A DNA stretch of 64,000 bases from the NCBI GenBank assembly GCA_022641735.1, contig JALCDQ010000009.1, positions 24,536 through 88,535 of the forward strand, in the 5' to 3' direction. Positions within the stretch are counted from its first letter, which is position 1. Each line of letters begins with the position of its first letter. The notes beneath the pieces are model-generated. The model was not told the origin of the DNA, did not search any database, and worked only from the letters and a program-made list of their open reading frames with translations. A program made the position numbers and the translations under genes. Of the stretch, positions 28,883 through 38,310 are shown piece after piece. Source of the DNA: Prevotella sp. GTDB lineage: Bacteria > Bacteroidota > Bacteroidia > Bacteroidales > Bacteroidaceae.

Positions 28883-28905
28883 TTTATTTTAGCAATAAGA
28901 TATTT

Positions 28906-28940
28906 AAGGGATGTTCCAATAGGAGCATCCCTTATTTTTT
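28906..28940 (+). terminator. Rho-independent terminator of the OmpA-family gene
   Basis: An AAGGGATG stem, a short loop region and CATCCCTT, followed by ATTTTTT, starting 24 bp after the stop codon. A 22-bp repeat array begins immediately after it. Confidence 0.85.
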
Positions 28941-29050
28941 GTAGAAAGTTATCTTTTACCTTGCAAAAAGCCATCTTTTAAGGGATAAAAGGTTATCTTT
29001 TACAAGGTAAGTAATGGTCTTTTACAATTCTGAAAACAGCTTTCTTTCGG
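28941..29050. repeat. 22-bp periodic intergenic array D
   Basis: Four clear 22-bp units start at 28941, 28963, 28985 and 29007: GTAGA-AAGTTATCT-TTTAC, GCAAA-AAGCCATCT-TTTAA, ATAAA-AGGTTATCT-TTTAC and GTAAG-TAATGGTCT-TTTAC, each plus three bases. A weaker in-phase unit starts at 29029 (TCTGA-AAACAGCTT-TCTTT). The right half-site here is mostly TCT-TTTAC, unlike the TTG-TTTAC type of array B. It lies between the OmpA terminator and the tRNA-Val promoter. Confidence 0.9.
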
Positions 29051-29119
29051 ATTGAAGGGCACAAAGATAGCCAATTGACACCAATTCTTTCTTAAAATAT
29101 GTAAAAAGAATGAGAAATG

Positions 29120-29151
29120 TTTGGCCGTTTCGAATAATCTCTTTATCTTTG
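29120..29151 (+). promoter_or_regulatory. Promoter of tRNA-Val
   Basis: TTTG at 29120-29123, then exactly 20 bp, then TATCTTTG at 29144-29151, a textbook Bacteroidota -33/-7 pair. The mature tRNA starts 24 bp after the -7 box. Confidence 0.85.
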
Positions 29152-29175
29152 CACTCGCTTTTCAGATGAAGCCTC

Positions 29176-29253
29176 GGGCGTTTAGCTCAGCTGGTTTAGA
29201 GCATCTGCCTTACAAGCAGAGGGTCGGCGGTTCGAATCCGTCAACGCCCACCA
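29176..29253 (+). tRNA. tRNA-Val (anticodon UAC)
   Basis: A 78-nt cloverleaf with acceptor stem GGGCGTT/AACGCCC, D-loop AGCTCAGCTGGTTTAGAGC, anticodon loop CTTACAA between TCTGC and GCAGA, and T-arm GGCGGTTCGAATCCGTC. The CCA end is encoded. The anticodon TAC reads valine GUA. Confidence 0.97.
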
Positions 29254-29343
29254 AAGAGTCCTGCAAAATGAAAATTTTGTGGGACTTGTTGCTTTTAACA
29301 AATCTTTTGGCAAAAATATAGTGTAGATATCAATTTAAATTAT

Positions 29344-29351
29344 TAATTTTG
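29344..29351 (+). promoter_or_regulatory. Candidate -7 box of purB
   Basis: TAATTTTG, matching TAnnTTTG, ends 23 bp before the purB ATG. No matching -33 element is visible. Confidence 0.4.
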
Positions 29352-29374
29352 TAGCTTGAATAATATAAGAAAAG

Positions 29375-30721
29375 ATGAAACTGGATAATTTAACCGCTAT
29401 TTCGCCTATTGATGGCAGGTACAGAAGTAAGACAGAGCCTTTAGCTGAATATTTTTCAGAATATGCACTTATCAGATTTCGCGTACGTGTTGAGATTGAA
29501 TATTTCATCACTTTATGCGAACTCCCTTTGCCGCAGCTGGCTACTTTCGACAAGCAGCTTTTCACGTCATTGAGAGACATCTTTCTCAATTTTGACGAGC
29601 AGGATGCCCAGCGTGTCAAGGATATCGAGAAGACTACCAATCATGATGTGAAGGCTGTTGAATATTTCATCAAAGAACAATTCGATAAAATAGGAGGTTT
29701 AGAGGCTTACAAGGAGTTTATCCATTTTGGCCTTACCTCACAGGATATCAATAATACCAGTGTCCCTCTTTCTATTAAAGAGGCGCTTGCTGATGTGTAT
29801 TATCCTCAAGTGGAGGAGCTCATCGCTCTGTTGCAATCGTATGCAGAGGAGTGGAAAGATGTGCCGATGCTTGCAAAGACGCATGGCCAGCCAGCTTCAC
29901 CTACACGCTTAGGCAAAGAGATTATGGTGTATGTCTATAGGCTTTCAGAGCAGTTAAAATCCTTGAAGGCATGCAAGATTACCGCTAAGTTCGGTGGCGC
30001 TACGGGCAATTTCAATGCTCATCATGTAGCTTATCCCGATTATGATTGGAAGACTATAGCTGATAAGTTCGTCAGTGAGAAACTGGGACTTGAGCGTGAG
30101 CAATACACTACTCAGATTAGTAATTACGATAATTTAGGTGCTGTCTTTGATGCCATCCGTCGCATCAATACCATTATTATAGACCTTGACCGCGACTTTT
30201 GGATGTATATTTCGATGGAATATTTCAAGCAGAAGATTAAAGCAGGCGAGGTGGGCTCGAGTGCAATGCCTCATAAGGTGAATCCTATCGATTATGAGAA
30301 CAGCGAGGGCAACCTTGGCATAGCAAATGCATTGCTTCAGTTCCTTGCACAGAAGTTGCCAGTGAGCCGTTTGCAAAGAGACCTCACGGATTCTACGGTG
30401 CTCCGCAATGTTGGAGTGCCATTGGGACATAGCATCATAGCCATTCAGAGCACTCTCAAAGGCCTTCATAAGTTGATTTTGAATGAAGAAAAGATGAGCG
30501 AAGACCTTGATAACACATGGGCAGTAGTGGCTGAAGCTATCCAGACGATTCTTCGTCGTGAAGGCTATCCACATCCTTATGAGGCTCTGAAGGCGCTTAC
30601 GCGTACTAATCAGAAAATGACAGAAGAAACAATACATGAATTCATTAAACAATTGAATGTAAGTGACAGCGTGAAAGCCGAACTGATGGCCATCACTCCG
30701 CACAATTACGTAGGGATTTAA
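29375..30721 (+). CDS. purB: Adenylosuccinate lyase
   Basis: A 448-residue cytoplasmic enzyme of the fumarase/aspartase superfamily. It acts twice in purine synthesis, splitting SAICAR and adenylosuccinate. Visible motifs are the N-terminal ISPIDGRYRSKT, TNHDVKAVEYF (about 89), FGLTSQDINNTS (about 119), MLAKTHGQPASPT with the catalytic His (about 167), and the superfamily signature GSSAMPHKVNPIDYENSEGN with the catalytic Ser loop (about 293). Length is normal. It is not tightly linked to the next gene (72 bp). Confidence 0.97.
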   Translation: MKLDNLTAISPIDGRYRSKTEPLAEYFSEYALIRFRVRVEIEYFITLCELPLPQLATFDKQLFTSLRDIFLNFDEQDAQRVKDIEKTTNHDVKAVEYFIKEQFDKIGGLEAYKEFIHFGLTSQDINNTSVPLSIKEALADVYYPQVEELIALLQSYAEEWKDVPMLAKTHGQPASPTRLGKEIMVYVYRLSEQLKSLKACKITAKFGGATGNFNAHHVAYPDYDWKTIADKFVSEKLGLEREQYTTQISNYDNLGAVFDAIRRINTIIIDLDRDFWMYISMEYFKQKIKAGEVGSSAMPHKVNPIDYENSEGNLGIANALLQFLAQKLPVSRLQRDLTDSTVLRNVGVPLGHSIIAIQSTLKGLHKLILNEEKMSEDLDNTWAVVAEAIQTILRREGYPHPYEALKALTRTNQKMTEETIHEFIKQLNVSDSVKAELMAITPHNYVGI

Positions 30722-30793
30722 ACACAACAATCTAAATATTTAAAAAAAATTGATTATTAACCCAGCCGTGAGGCTATTAAAGAAAAAGAACAA

Positions 30794-32290
30794 ATGGAAG
30801 ATTTAGAAAACAAAACACAGGAGTCTTCTGCTGAAAAGATTGAAACTGGCCGTGAAGGCTATAAGCAGGACGAAAATTTGCAAAATGATTATCGTGGTGA
30901 CGCAAGACCACAGCGCCCACGTATCCACACTCAGCGTGCATACAGCGCGGATCACAGGAATCAAACCAATGAAGATGGCGGATTCCGCCCTGAAGGCTTT
31001 GGCGCATCTCTATCAAGCAATGGACCACAACGTCCACAGCAGGGTGGCTATCGACCACGTTACAACAGTAATGGCGGTGGTGGTTATCAGCAACGCGGTG
31101 GTTATCAGCCACGTCAGCAACAAGGAGGTTATCGCCCTCGCTACAATAATAATGAAGAGGGAGGTTATCAGCCACGTCAGCAACAAGGAGGTTATCGTCC
31201 TCGTTACAATAATAATGATGAAGGCGGCTATCAGCCAAGAGGCGGCTATCAACAGCGTGATGGTGGTGGCTATCAGCCAAGAGGCGGCTATCAGCAGCGT
31301 GATGGTGGTGGTTATCAGCCAAGAGGCGGTTACCAGCAGCGTGACGGAGGTGGTTATCAGCAACGCGATGGAGGAGGCTATCAACCAAGAGGCGGCTATC
31401 AGCAGCGTGGTGGCTATCAGCCAAGAGGCGGTTACCAGCAACGTGGTGGATATCAGCAACGTGGCGGTTATCAGCAAGGTGGCTATCGTCAGCATACTGA
31501 TGATTATGATCCAAATGCAAAATATAGCTTGAAGAAGCGCATTGAATATAAGGAAGAGAACGTTGACCCTAATGAGCCGATACGTTTGAATAAGTATCTT
31601 GCTAATGCCGGTATCTGCTCTCGTCGTGAGGCTGATGAGTACATTCAGGCAGGAGTGGTGAAGGTAAATGGTGAAGTCGTGACGGAACTTGGTACCAAAG
31701 TGCTCCGCAGTGATGAGGTTATCTTCCACGATCAGCCGGTTTCTCTGGAGAAGAAAGTATATATATTGCTCAATAAACCGAAGGATTATGTTACCACAAG
31801 TGACGACCCTCAGCAGCGCAAGACGGTGATGGACCTCGTGAAAGGCCTTTGTCCTGAACGAATCTATCCTGTTGGACGTCTTGACCGTAATACAACGGGT
31901 GTTCTGTTGCTTACGAATGATGGCGACCTTGCCAGCAAACTCACGCATCCTAAGTTCTTGAAGAAGAAAGTTTATCATGTATATCTTGACAAGAACGTGA
32001 CTGACCACGACCTTCAGCAGATTGCCAGCGGCGTTGAACTCGAAGATGGAGAGGTACATGCAGATTCCATCGACTACCCTGATCCTCGTGATAAGAGTCA
32101 GATTGGCATTGAAATCCATAGCGGGAAGAACCGCATTGTACGCCGTATTTTTGAGAGTCTTGGCTATCGCGTAGTGAAACTTGACCGCGTGCAGTTTGCC
32201 GGACTCACAAAGAAGAACCTTCGTCGTGGTGATGCTCGTTATCTCACAGAGAAGGAAGTGGAAATGCTTCGTATGGGAGCTTTTGAATAA
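30794..32290 (+). CDS. RluB-like ribosomal large-subunit pseudouridine synthase with long Gly/Tyr/Gln/Arg repeat domain
   Basis: A 498-residue protein. Residues about 75-240 are a low-complexity region of repeated [21 protein letters not shown] and PRYNN motifs, rich in Gly, Tyr, Gln and Arg and with no hydrophobic core. An S4 RNA-binding domain follows (about 260-310, [21 protein letters not shown]), then the pseudouridine synthase domain. The catalytic loop [17 protein letters not shown] carries Asp364, and [17 protein letters not shown] closes the family pattern. RluB-type enzymes modify 23S rRNA. The repeat domain resembles RGG or prion-like tails that bind RNA and drive condensation, but that role is inference here. 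Confidence 0.94.
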   Translation: MEDLENKTQESSAEKIETGREGYKQDENLQNDYRGDARPQRPRIHTQRAYSADHRNQTNEDGGFRPEGFGASLSSNGPQRPQQGGYRPRYNSNGGGGYQQRGGYQPRQQQGGYRPRYNNNEEGGYQPRQQQGGYRPRYNNNDEGGYQPRGGYQQRDGGGYQPRGGYQQRDGGGYQPRGGYQQRDGGGYQQRDGGGYQPRGGYQQRGGYQPRGGYQQRGGYQQRGGYQQGGYRQHTDDYDPNAKYSLKKRIEYKEENVDPNEPIRLNKYLANAGICSRREADEYIQAGVVKVNGEVVTELGTKVLRSDEVIFHDQPVSLEKKVYILLNKPKDYVTTSDDPQQRKTVMDLVKGLCPERIYPVGRLDRNTTGVLLLTNDGDLASKLTHPKFLKKKVYHVYLDKNVTDHDLQQIASGVELEDGEVHADSIDYPDPRDKSQIGIEIHSGKNRIVRRIFESLGYRVVKLDRVQFAGLTKKNLRRGDARYLTEKEVEMLRMGAFE

Positions 32291-32311
32291 AAATCAATTA
32301 ATAGGAAAAAG

Positions 32312-33706
32312 ATGAAAAGAACTAAAGTTGTTGATGCGCTTAAACGCACTGACTTTGGAAAAGATATCAATGTAAAAGGATGGGTACGTACCCATCGTAG
32401 CAGCAAGGCCGTCGACTTCATTGCGCTCAATGATGGCTCGACTATTAAGAATATTCAAATCGTTGTTGACCCTACCAAGTTTGATGCTGACAAGCTCAGA
32501 AGCATTACTACTGGAGCTTGCATCGGTGTCGCAGGTACTCTTGTGGAAAGCCAAGGAGCTGGGCAGTCGGTAGAAATCCAGGGCTCTGAAATCGAGATTT
32601 ACGGTCTTTGCCCTAGTGATTATCCGATGCAGAAGAAGGGCCAGAGCTTCGAATATATGCGTCAGTATGCCCACGTGCGTCTGCGTACGAACACCTTCGG
32701 AGCAGTGATGCGCATCCGCCACAATATGGCCATGGCCATCCATACCTATTTCCATGAGCATGGATTCTTCTATTTCCACACGCCACTCATCACTGCCAGT
32801 GATGCTGAAGGTGCTGGAGATATGTTTCAAGTGACCACGTTGGATTTGAACAATCCGAAGAGAACTGAGGATGGAAAAATCGACTATAGCGAGGACTTCT
32901 TTGGCAAACACACCTCTCTGACAGTATCCGGGCAACTCGAAGGAGAGCTTGGCGCTACCGCACTCGGTCAGATTTACACTTTCGGACCTACCTTCCGTGC
33001 TGAAAACAGCAATACTCCACGCCATTTGGCAGAGTTTTGGATGATTGAGCCGGAGGTTGCTTTCCTTGAGATGAACGACCTTATGGACCTTGAGGAAGAC
33101 TTCATCAGATACTGTGTGAAGTGGGCTCTCGATAACTGTAAGGACGACCTTGAGTTCTTGAACAAGATGATTGATAAGGGACTTATCGAGCGTCTTCAGG
33201 GAGTCCTAAAGGAAGGATTCGTGCGTCTGCCTTATACGGAGGGCGTAAAGATTCTTGAGGAGGCTCAGAAGAACGGCAAGAAGTTTGAATTCCCGGTAAG
33301 TTGGGGAGTCGACCTTGCTAGTGAGCATGAGCGTTATCTTGTGGAGGAGCACTTCAAACGGCCGGTCATCATGACCGATTATCCGAAGGATATCAAGGCT
33401 TTCTATATGAAAATCAATGCTGACGACAAGACCGTGCAAGGCACGGATGTGCTCTTCCCGCAGATTGGCGAAATCATTGGAGGCTCCATCCGTGAAGAGA
33501 ATTATGACAAGTTGCTCGCTGAAATCAAGCGTCGCAATATCCCGATGAAAGATATGTGGTGGTATTTGGATACCCGCAAGTATGGTTCTTGCCCTCACGG
33601 CGGTTTCGGATTAGGCTTTGAGCGTCTTATCCTCTTCGTTACGGGAATGCAGAACATCCGCGATGTCATTCCATTCCCACGTACACCGAAGAATGCTGAA
33701 TTCTAA
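32312..33706 (+). CDS. asnS: Asparaginyl-tRNA synthetase
   Basis: A 464-residue class IIb synthetase charging tRNA-Asn. An N-terminal OB-fold anticodon-binding domain (about 15-110, [23 protein letters not shown]) precedes the catalytic core. That core has motif 2 ([22 protein letters not shown], about 229-250) and motif 3 ([23 protein letters not shown], about 430-452). It starts 21 bp after the pseudouridine synthase and ends before a clear terminator. Confidence 0.97.
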   Translation: MKRTKVVDALKRTDFGKDINVKGWVRTHRSSKAVDFIALNDGSTIKNIQIVVDPTKFDADKLRSITTGACIGVAGTLVESQGAGQSVEIQGSEIEIYGLCPSDYPMQKKGQSFEYMRQYAHVRLRTNTFGAVMRIRHNMAMAIHTYFHEHGFFYFHTPLITASDAEGAGDMFQVTTLDLNNPKRTEDGKIDYSEDFFGKHTSLTVSGQLEGELGATALGQIYTFGPTFRAENSNTPRHLAEFWMIEPEVAFLEMNDLMDLEEDFIRYCVKWALDNCKDDLEFLNKMIDKGLIERLQGVLKEGFVRLPYTEGVKILEEAQKNGKKFEFPVSWGVDLASEHERYLVEEHFKRPVIMTDYPKDIKAFYMKINADDKTVQGTDVLFPQIGEIIGGSIREENYDKLLAEIKRRNIPMKDMWWYLDTRKYGSCPHGGFGLGFERLILFVTGMQNIRDVIPFPRTPKNAEF

Positions 33707-33727
33707 CCTAAAAATTTATTATAACCA

Positions 33728-33772
33728 ATGCCCGGCAGGAGTAGACGATACTCTTTGTCGGGCATGTTTTTT
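33728..33772 (+). terminator. Rho-independent terminator after asnS
   Basis: ATGCCCGGCA pairs with TGTCGGGCAT (one G-T pair) around an 18-nt loop; TTTTTT follows at 33767-33772. It separates asnS from the convergent LolA-like gene. Confidence 0.85.
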
Positions 33773-33793
33773 GTATTCTTAATCTTGCGAAAT

Positions 33794-33881
33794 GTAAGAG
33801 ATAGCCTTTTACACCTCTTCTAACGGTCTTTTACAAGGTAAACAGTCATTGTTTACAGGGTAAAAAGCCGTCTTTCAGAAA
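33794..33881. repeat. 22-bp periodic intergenic array E
   Basis: Four units in exact 22-bp register start at 33794, 33816, 33838 and 33860: GTAAG-AGATAGCCT-TTTAC, TCTTC-TAACGGTCT-TTTAC, GTAAA-CAGTCATTG-TTTAC and GTAAA-AAGCCGTCT-TTCAG, each plus three bases. It lies between convergent asnS and the LolA-like gene, downstream of the asnS terminator. Confidence 0.92.
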
Positions 33882-33912
33882 CCTCATAAGGAAAACGCGC
33901 TACATACGCTCT

Positions 33913-34530
33913 TTATCTCCGCTTATCCACAATGGTGGCATGCGGGTATTTATGATAATTGAATTCAAAGTTTGAATCCGAATAATTGGCGGCAGTGACG
34001 TTCCATAGGGTAATGGTAACCCACAGAAAGCCGAATTTCACGCGCACTTTGGTGGGCTCGTAGGTCACTTTATTTATCCATACTTCTGCATTCTTGATTT
34101 TCGCTTCTTTAGCTACCGCCTTCACATAAATCTTCCAATTGCCGCCATCGCTCGTCACGGCGTAGCGACATCCGTTTCTCACGAGGTTCATCTGCTCAGT
34201 GAGCGAAGCGTCGTCATCCTCCATTCTCTTTTTCGGATTGCTGATTTTCACCACTTCGGACTCGCGATTCATGCTCCAAAAGGTCGTTCCGTCAAACCAA
34301 TCGATGGTGCGTTTGGAGCGTCTTTGGAATTTTCTGCCTTTAAAGATTACGTATCCCTGCTTGTGGATAAAGGAGAAATCAAGCTTGTAGTTGAGGCTCG
34401 CACCTCCCGGATTCTGCAAAATGTCAAGCGCACGTATCAGTATATTATGAGCCTGAGTCTCATTGCTTTCGGCACTCACGGAGAGCGCAATCATCATCAG
34501 GAGACCCGCTAATATTGTCTTCAATTTCAT
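33913..34530 (-). CDS. LolA-like periplasmic lipoprotein carrier
   Basis: A 205-residue exported protein with signal peptide (about 1-20, ALSVSAES). The body resembles the LolA/LolB half-barrel: YKLDFSFIHKQGYVIFKGRKF, DGTTFWSMNRESEVVKISNP, and near the end EPTKVRVKFGFLWVTITLWNV then FEFNYHKYPHATIVDKRR, the family-typical final strands. LolA carries lipoproteins from the inner to the outer membrane. Its start overlaps the stop of the S1-domain gene (ATGA, 34527-34530). A LolD-like ATPase lies two genes upstream, consistent with lipoprotein transport, although this protein could be a paralogue of the main LolA. Confidence 0.8.
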   Translation of the reverse strand: MKLKTILAGLLMMIALSVSAESNETQAHNILIRALDILQNPGGASLNYKLDFSFIHKQGYVIFKGRKFQRRSKRTIDWFDGTTFWSMNRESEVVKISNPKKRMEDDDASLTEQMNLVRNGCRYAVTSDGGNWKIYVKAVAKEAKIKNAEVWINKVTYEPTKVRVKFGFLWVTITLWNVTAANYSDSNFEFNYHKYPHATIVDKRR

Positions 34531-35366
34531 TTTACCAGTTTTATGCCGTCTTCACCTATTATTATAAGGTGGCGTTTATAAAGGTCGCTGATGCCTTTCT
34601 TATAGATTTTCTTGCTCACTTGGAAGCGTCTTCTGATTTCCTCAGCGTCGCTCTTGTCGCCTAATTCGCAAGCGCCGTCATGCTCTTTCAGATATTCCAA
34701 CAGGGTTTCTGCGAAGTCGAGCACCTGCTTTCGACCTATCGGCTGTAAGGTTACATCAATCTTTCCATCCTCTCTCAGGGTGGCGATATAGCCTTTCATG
34801 CGGTCGCCGGTATGCACGTATTTGAATACTTGGTCCTCATAGACAAGTCCAGGATAGCGATTGTCGATGATAACCTTGAAGCCCAGCTCTGTTTTTTGCC
34901 AAATGAGGAGGTCCACCTCTTGCCCTTGCTCATACGAGGGAGGCTCTTCAGCGAAGTAATGCTCTACTTTTGCCGACGCCATGATGCGATAACTCTCCTC
35001 GTCGATATGCACGTGAACGATATAGCTCTCACCCGTTTCCATTCGTCTTTTCTGCTCACGGAAAGGGCAGAAGAGGTCTTTCATGAGGCCCCAATTCAAG
35101 AAAGCCCCATATTCATTCACCCATGCGCATTGCAAATAAGCAAAATCACCCACCTTTGCGAGCGGTTGCTCGGTGGTCGCCACGGGTCTTTCATCTTGGT
35201 CGAGGTAGATGAATACCTTCAACTCATCGCCAATCTTGTATTCAGCGGGCACATAGCGTTTCGGCAAGAGAATTTCACCCTCTTCGCCACCATCCAGATA
35301 AAGACCGAAATCAACCGCCTTAGTGATGGCCAGCGTGTTGTAGTCACCCAGTTTAATCTTCTCCAT
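34527..35366 (-). CDS. CvfB/YitL-type S1-domain RNA-binding protein
   Basis: A 279-residue cytoplasmic protein matching the CvfB layout: tandem S1-like domains ([24 protein letters not shown] at about 15-40; [23 protein letters not shown] at about 84-106; [26 protein letters not shown] at about 190-215), then a C-terminal winged-helix region ([27 protein letters not shown]). Homologues influence virulence gene expression in Gram-positive bacteria; a role here is unknown. Its start overlaps the 3' end of the LolD-like gene by 14 bp. Confidence 0.88.
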   Translation of the reverse strand: MEKIKLGDYNTLAITKAVDFGLYLDGGEEGEILLPKRYVPAEYKIGDELKVFIYLDQDERPVATTEQPLAKVGDFAYLQCAWVNEYGAFLNWGLMKDLFCPFREQKRRMETGESYIVHVHIDEESYRIMASAKVEHYFAEEPPSYEQGQEVDLLIWQKTELGFKVIIDNRYPGLVYEDQVFKYVHTGDRMKGYIATLREDGKIDVTLQPIGRKQVLDFAETLLEYLKEHDGACELGDKSDAEEIRRRFQVSKKIYKKGISDLYKRHLIIIGEDGIKLVK

Positions 35367-36054
35367 TTTCTTCCTTTTCTATGGTTTCTGTTGTCGTTTC
35401 AGAAGTCACAATCTGACCGTCTTTGAGGTGGATAGTGCGGTCGGTAATGGCCGCCAAGGTCTCATCATGCGTCACAATGACGAATGTCTGACCGAATTTA
35501 TCGCGGAGGTCGAAGAACAGTTGATGCAGTTCCGCCTTGTTCTTAGAGTCGAGCGAGCCACTGGGCTCATCGGCAAGAATGACGGCAGGGTTGTTCACCA
35601 GTGCCCTTGCGACAGCTACACGCTGTTTCTCACCGCCCGAAAGTTCATTCGGCTTGTGGTTTGCTCGGTCTTTCAGTCCCATGAAAGTGAGCAGTTCCAT
35701 GGCGCGTTTCTTAGCGTCGCTGCGCCCTTTCCCTGCAATATAGGCGGGTATCATAATGTTCTCAAGTGCCGTAAATTCAGGCAACAACTGATGAAACTGA
35801 AACACAAAGCCGATGTGATGATTGCGGAAATCGCTCAACTTATCCGTTGAAAGTTTCCGCACATCGATGCCGTCCACCTCAATAGAGCCGCTGTCGGGCT
35901 TATCGAGCGTACCGATGATTTGCAGCAGAGTGGTCTTTCCAGCTCCACTGGGCCCTACAATGCTCACCACTTCCCCCTTGTCGATGTGGAGGTCGATGCC
36001 CTTCAACACTTGCAGGGAGCCGAAACTCTTGGTTATACCTTTAATATCTATCAT
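35353..36054 (-). CDS. LolD-like ABC transporter ATP-binding protein
   Basis: A 233-residue ATPase of the MacB/LolD group: Walker [12 protein letters not shown] (Lys40), Q-loop [12 protein letters not shown], signature [15 protein letters not shown], Walker [13 protein letters not shown], and H-loop THDE. The [19 protein letters not shown] stretch is typical of the lipoprotein-release or MacB type. No permease is adjacent, so the LolCE-type partner must be encoded elsewhere. The acidic C-terminal tail overlaps the S1-domain gene by 14 bp. It begins 12 bp after the antiporter gene stops. Confidence 0.92.
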   Translation of the reverse strand: MIDIKGITKSFGSLQVLKGIDLHIDKGEVVSIVGPSGAGKTTLLQIIGTLDKPDSGSIEVDGIDVRKLSTDKLSDFRNHHIGFVFQFHQLLPEFTALENIMIPAYIAGKGRSDAKKRAMELLTFMGLKDRANHKPNELSGGEKQRVAVARALVNNPAVILADEPSGSLDSKNKAELHQLFFDLRDKFGQTFVIVTHDETLAAITDRTIHLKDGQIVTSETTTETIEKEENGED

Positions 36055-36066
36055 ATTCTTATTTGT

Positions 36067-38193
36067 TTATCTGTGTAATTTGCGATGTATCCATTCACTC
36101 AATATCTCATAAGCACTGCGCTCCTCAGTATGTTGGGGTTGCGCAAAAGTCATCTCATCCATCGAGCTGCCATATTGGTCAGGGAAGATAATCATCAGAT
36201 TCTTGCCGCTGAAATAATGCGTAAGCTCTTCCGGAAGATGCTCGAGAGCCGTCTTGTAAGACACGGTTCCCTTTCTTGCCGTCACCACTACGAACATGTG
36301 GTCATCATGGATAGAGGTGGCTAATTTGGGCAATCCGTTCCAATGTTCCATCGAACAATACTCCGCTCTCACCTCTGAATGTCGATTCCGGATGAACTCA
36401 TTGATGAGCGCAAGCGTGTCTTTACGGCCATGAAACTGAATTCTGCACTCCAGATTGCCTGCCATACGGGCAAGTCTTTCCAGCCATCGATAGAAGCCGG
36501 GCTCATATTGCGCCCTTGAGGGAACGGCCACCTGTATTCTCCGCAACGTATTCAGCGGTTGGTGAATGCGCGCCATGATGATTTGCCGATTGAGCCCATT
36601 GAAGAGGCTTTGATGGAATTCACCCCAAAACTTAGTAGATACATTGAAGTGCATGTGCAATCCGATGACTATCTCGGATGCCTGAAACTCCTTGAAAGCA
36701 TGCTTGATGCCATTGGCGATGTTGGCAGCCACGCGCACTTGCGTCTGCATCTGAACATCTGCAGCAGCGGCATATTGCGTCACTTTGTCAAGCAGTTGTC
36801 GCCCGCTTGCTTGGTTTTTGCGCATATCCACATCGTCGTATATCACGTTCAGGGCAATGAGCCCTCGATTCAACTTCTCGTTTTTCATCAGAATGGCAAG
36901 GTTGATAAGGCGCTCGGCATACTCCGGATATTTCACCGGAATCAGCATCCGCTCATCGTCACTCTCAGTGTTGCTCTCACTGGGGAACTCCTTGTCGCGC
37001 AAAATAATCCGTTGCGCGGAATGGTCGGTCACTAATGTAGAGATGATGCAGGTGAAGAGTATCATGATGACCACGCCGTTCAGCATCTCGTCGTTCACAA
37101 GCGGCTGGCCGTTTGGCGACATCATTTTCATGCCCACCATGACGATGGCAATCGCACCGGCAGCATGCGCAGAGGTGAGTCCGAACATCATGTGGCCAGA
37201 GGAAAGCGGCATTTTCATGGTGATTGAAGCCACATAAGCGGCAATCGCTTTCCCCAAAGTGCCGAAGAGAACGATGCAGAATACTATCCATATAATGTCT
37301 CCTCCCTGAAAGAGCAGTTGCACATTGATGAGCATGCCTACACCTATCAGAAAATAAGGAATGAAGAGGGCGTTGCCGATGAACTCTATCCTGTTCATCA
37401 AAGGAGAAAGATGAGGAATATAGCGGTTGAGTATCAAACCCGAAAGGAAAGCTCCGAAGATGCCTTCAAGGCCTACAGCCTCAGAGAATGAGGCACTCAT
37501 GAAGAGAATGGCAAGCACGAAGATGAACTGCATGACGGCGTCGCTGTATCGATGCAGAAACCATCTTGCCAGTCGTGGTATCAGCCATATCAACCCTGCG
37601 CAGAAAGCCGTGAATTTGAGGGCAAACAACAACCAAAAGCCGACTGAACTGTTACCTTTATTGGAGGCAACGATGGCTGCAAGCACCACCAGCGCAATGA
37701 AGAGGGATATCATGGTGGAGCCGACGCTCAAGATGACGCTCGGTTTGCGCTGCAAACCATATTTCCCGATAATCGGATAAGCAATCAGCGTATTGGACGA
37801 CATCACACAGGCGAGCAGCAATGACGCAGTGATGGAGTATCCAAGCATATCCAAGCCCATGAAATAAGTGAGCGTGAAGGGAATGAGGAAAGTGAGCAAG
37901 CCAAAGAGAAGCATGCGGTATTTGTTCTTCTTGAGCCCCTCCATATCCATTTCCAGTGCTGCCAGAAACATGATATAGTAAAGCCCCACTCTGCCGAAAA
38001 GCTCGAAAGAGGCGTCGCGCTGCAAGATATTCAAGCCGTATTTGCCCACCAAGACACCCGCAATGACCATTCCGATGATATGCGGAATCCTCAGTTTGCC
38101 CATGATAATAGGGGCAAAGAGAATGATGAGCAACACCACGAGAAATATCAACGTGGGGTCGGTAATGGGAAAGTATTGAAGGATGCCAGACAT
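36067..38193 (-). CDS. CPA2-family cation:proton antiporter with C-terminal cytoplasmic domain
   Basis: About 708 residues. A 12-13-helix Na+/H+ exchanger domain (residues about 10-400: LRIPHIIGMVIAGVLVGKYGL, SNTLIAYPIIGKYGL, EGIFGAFLSGLILNRYI) precedes a roughly 300-residue soluble region. That region contains two universal-stress-protein-like halves. The open frame reaches 38238, but I choose the ATG at 38193 (MSGILQYFP), because a -7-like box sits at 38217-38224 inside the longer version. It probably handles Na+ or K+/H+ homeostasis. It heads the minus-strand set antiporter - LolD-like - CvfB - LolA-like and is divergent from asd. Confidence 0.92.
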   Translation of the reverse strand: MSGILQYFPITDPTLIFLVVLLIILFAPIIMGKLRIPHIIGMVIAGVLVGKYGLNILQRDASFELFGRVGLYYIMFLAALEMDMEGLKKNKYRMLLFGLLTFLIPFTLTYFMGLDMLGYSITASLLLACVMSSNTLIAYPIIGKYGLQRKPSVILSVGSTMISLFIALVVLAAIVASNKGNSSVGFWLLFALKFTAFCAGLIWLIPRLARWFLHRYSDAVMQFIFVLAILFMSASFSEAVGLEGIFGAFLSGLILNRYIPHLSPLMNRIEFIGNALFIPYFLIGVGMLINVQLLFQGGDIIWIVFCIVLFGTLGKAIAAYVASITMKMPLSSGHMMFGLTSAHAAGAIAIVMVGMKMMSPNGQPLVNDEMLNGVVIMILFTCIISTLVTDHSAQRIILRDKEFPSESNTESDDERMLIPVKYPEYAERLINLAILMKNEKLNRGLIALNVIYDDVDMRKNQASGRQLLDKVTQYAAAADVQMQTQVRVAANIANGIKHAFKEFQASEIVIGLHMHFNVSTKFWGEFHQSLFNGLNRQIIMARIHQPLNTLRRIQVAVPSRAQYEPGFYRWLERLARMAGNLECRIQFHGRKDTLALINEFIRNRHSEVRAEYCSMEHWNGLPKLATSIHDDHMFVVVTARKGTVSYKTALEHLPEELTHYFSGKNLMIIFPDQYGSSMDEMTFAQPQHTEERSAYEILSEWIHRKLHR

Positions 38194-38216
38194 TCCTAAT
38201 GCGTTATTTGGACTAC

Positions 38217-38224
38217 AAAGTAAC
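38217..38224 (-). promoter_or_regulatory. Candidate -7 box of the antiporter operon
   Basis: The minus strand reads TTACTTTG, one base off TAnnTTTG, 23 bp before the chosen ATG at 38193. No good -33 box is seen. Confidence 0.35.
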
Positions 38225-38265
38225 AAAAAAAATATCAAATAGGCGATAATTTCAGAGGAAATTTG

Positions 38266-38273
38266 TATTTTTG
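38266..38273 (+). promoter_or_regulatory. Candidate -7 box of asd
   Basis: TATTTTTG matches TAnnTTTG and is followed by CAAC; the ATG is at 38311. It overlaps the upstream extension of the open frame and so supports the shorter asd start. A clear -33 TTTG is lacking. Confidence 0.55.
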
Positions 38274-38310
38274 CAACGGATTAAAGTATGTTTTAAAAAT
38301 TATTAGGAAT

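Noticed and set aside
30777..32119. Long antisense reading frames over the pseudouridine synthase gene
   Set aside because: They arise from the repetitive Gly/Tyr/Gln/Arg DNA, which stays open in several frames. Their His/Asn/Asp- or Ile/Thr/Leu-rich translations match no protein style, and the plus frame has clear S4 and catalytic motifs.
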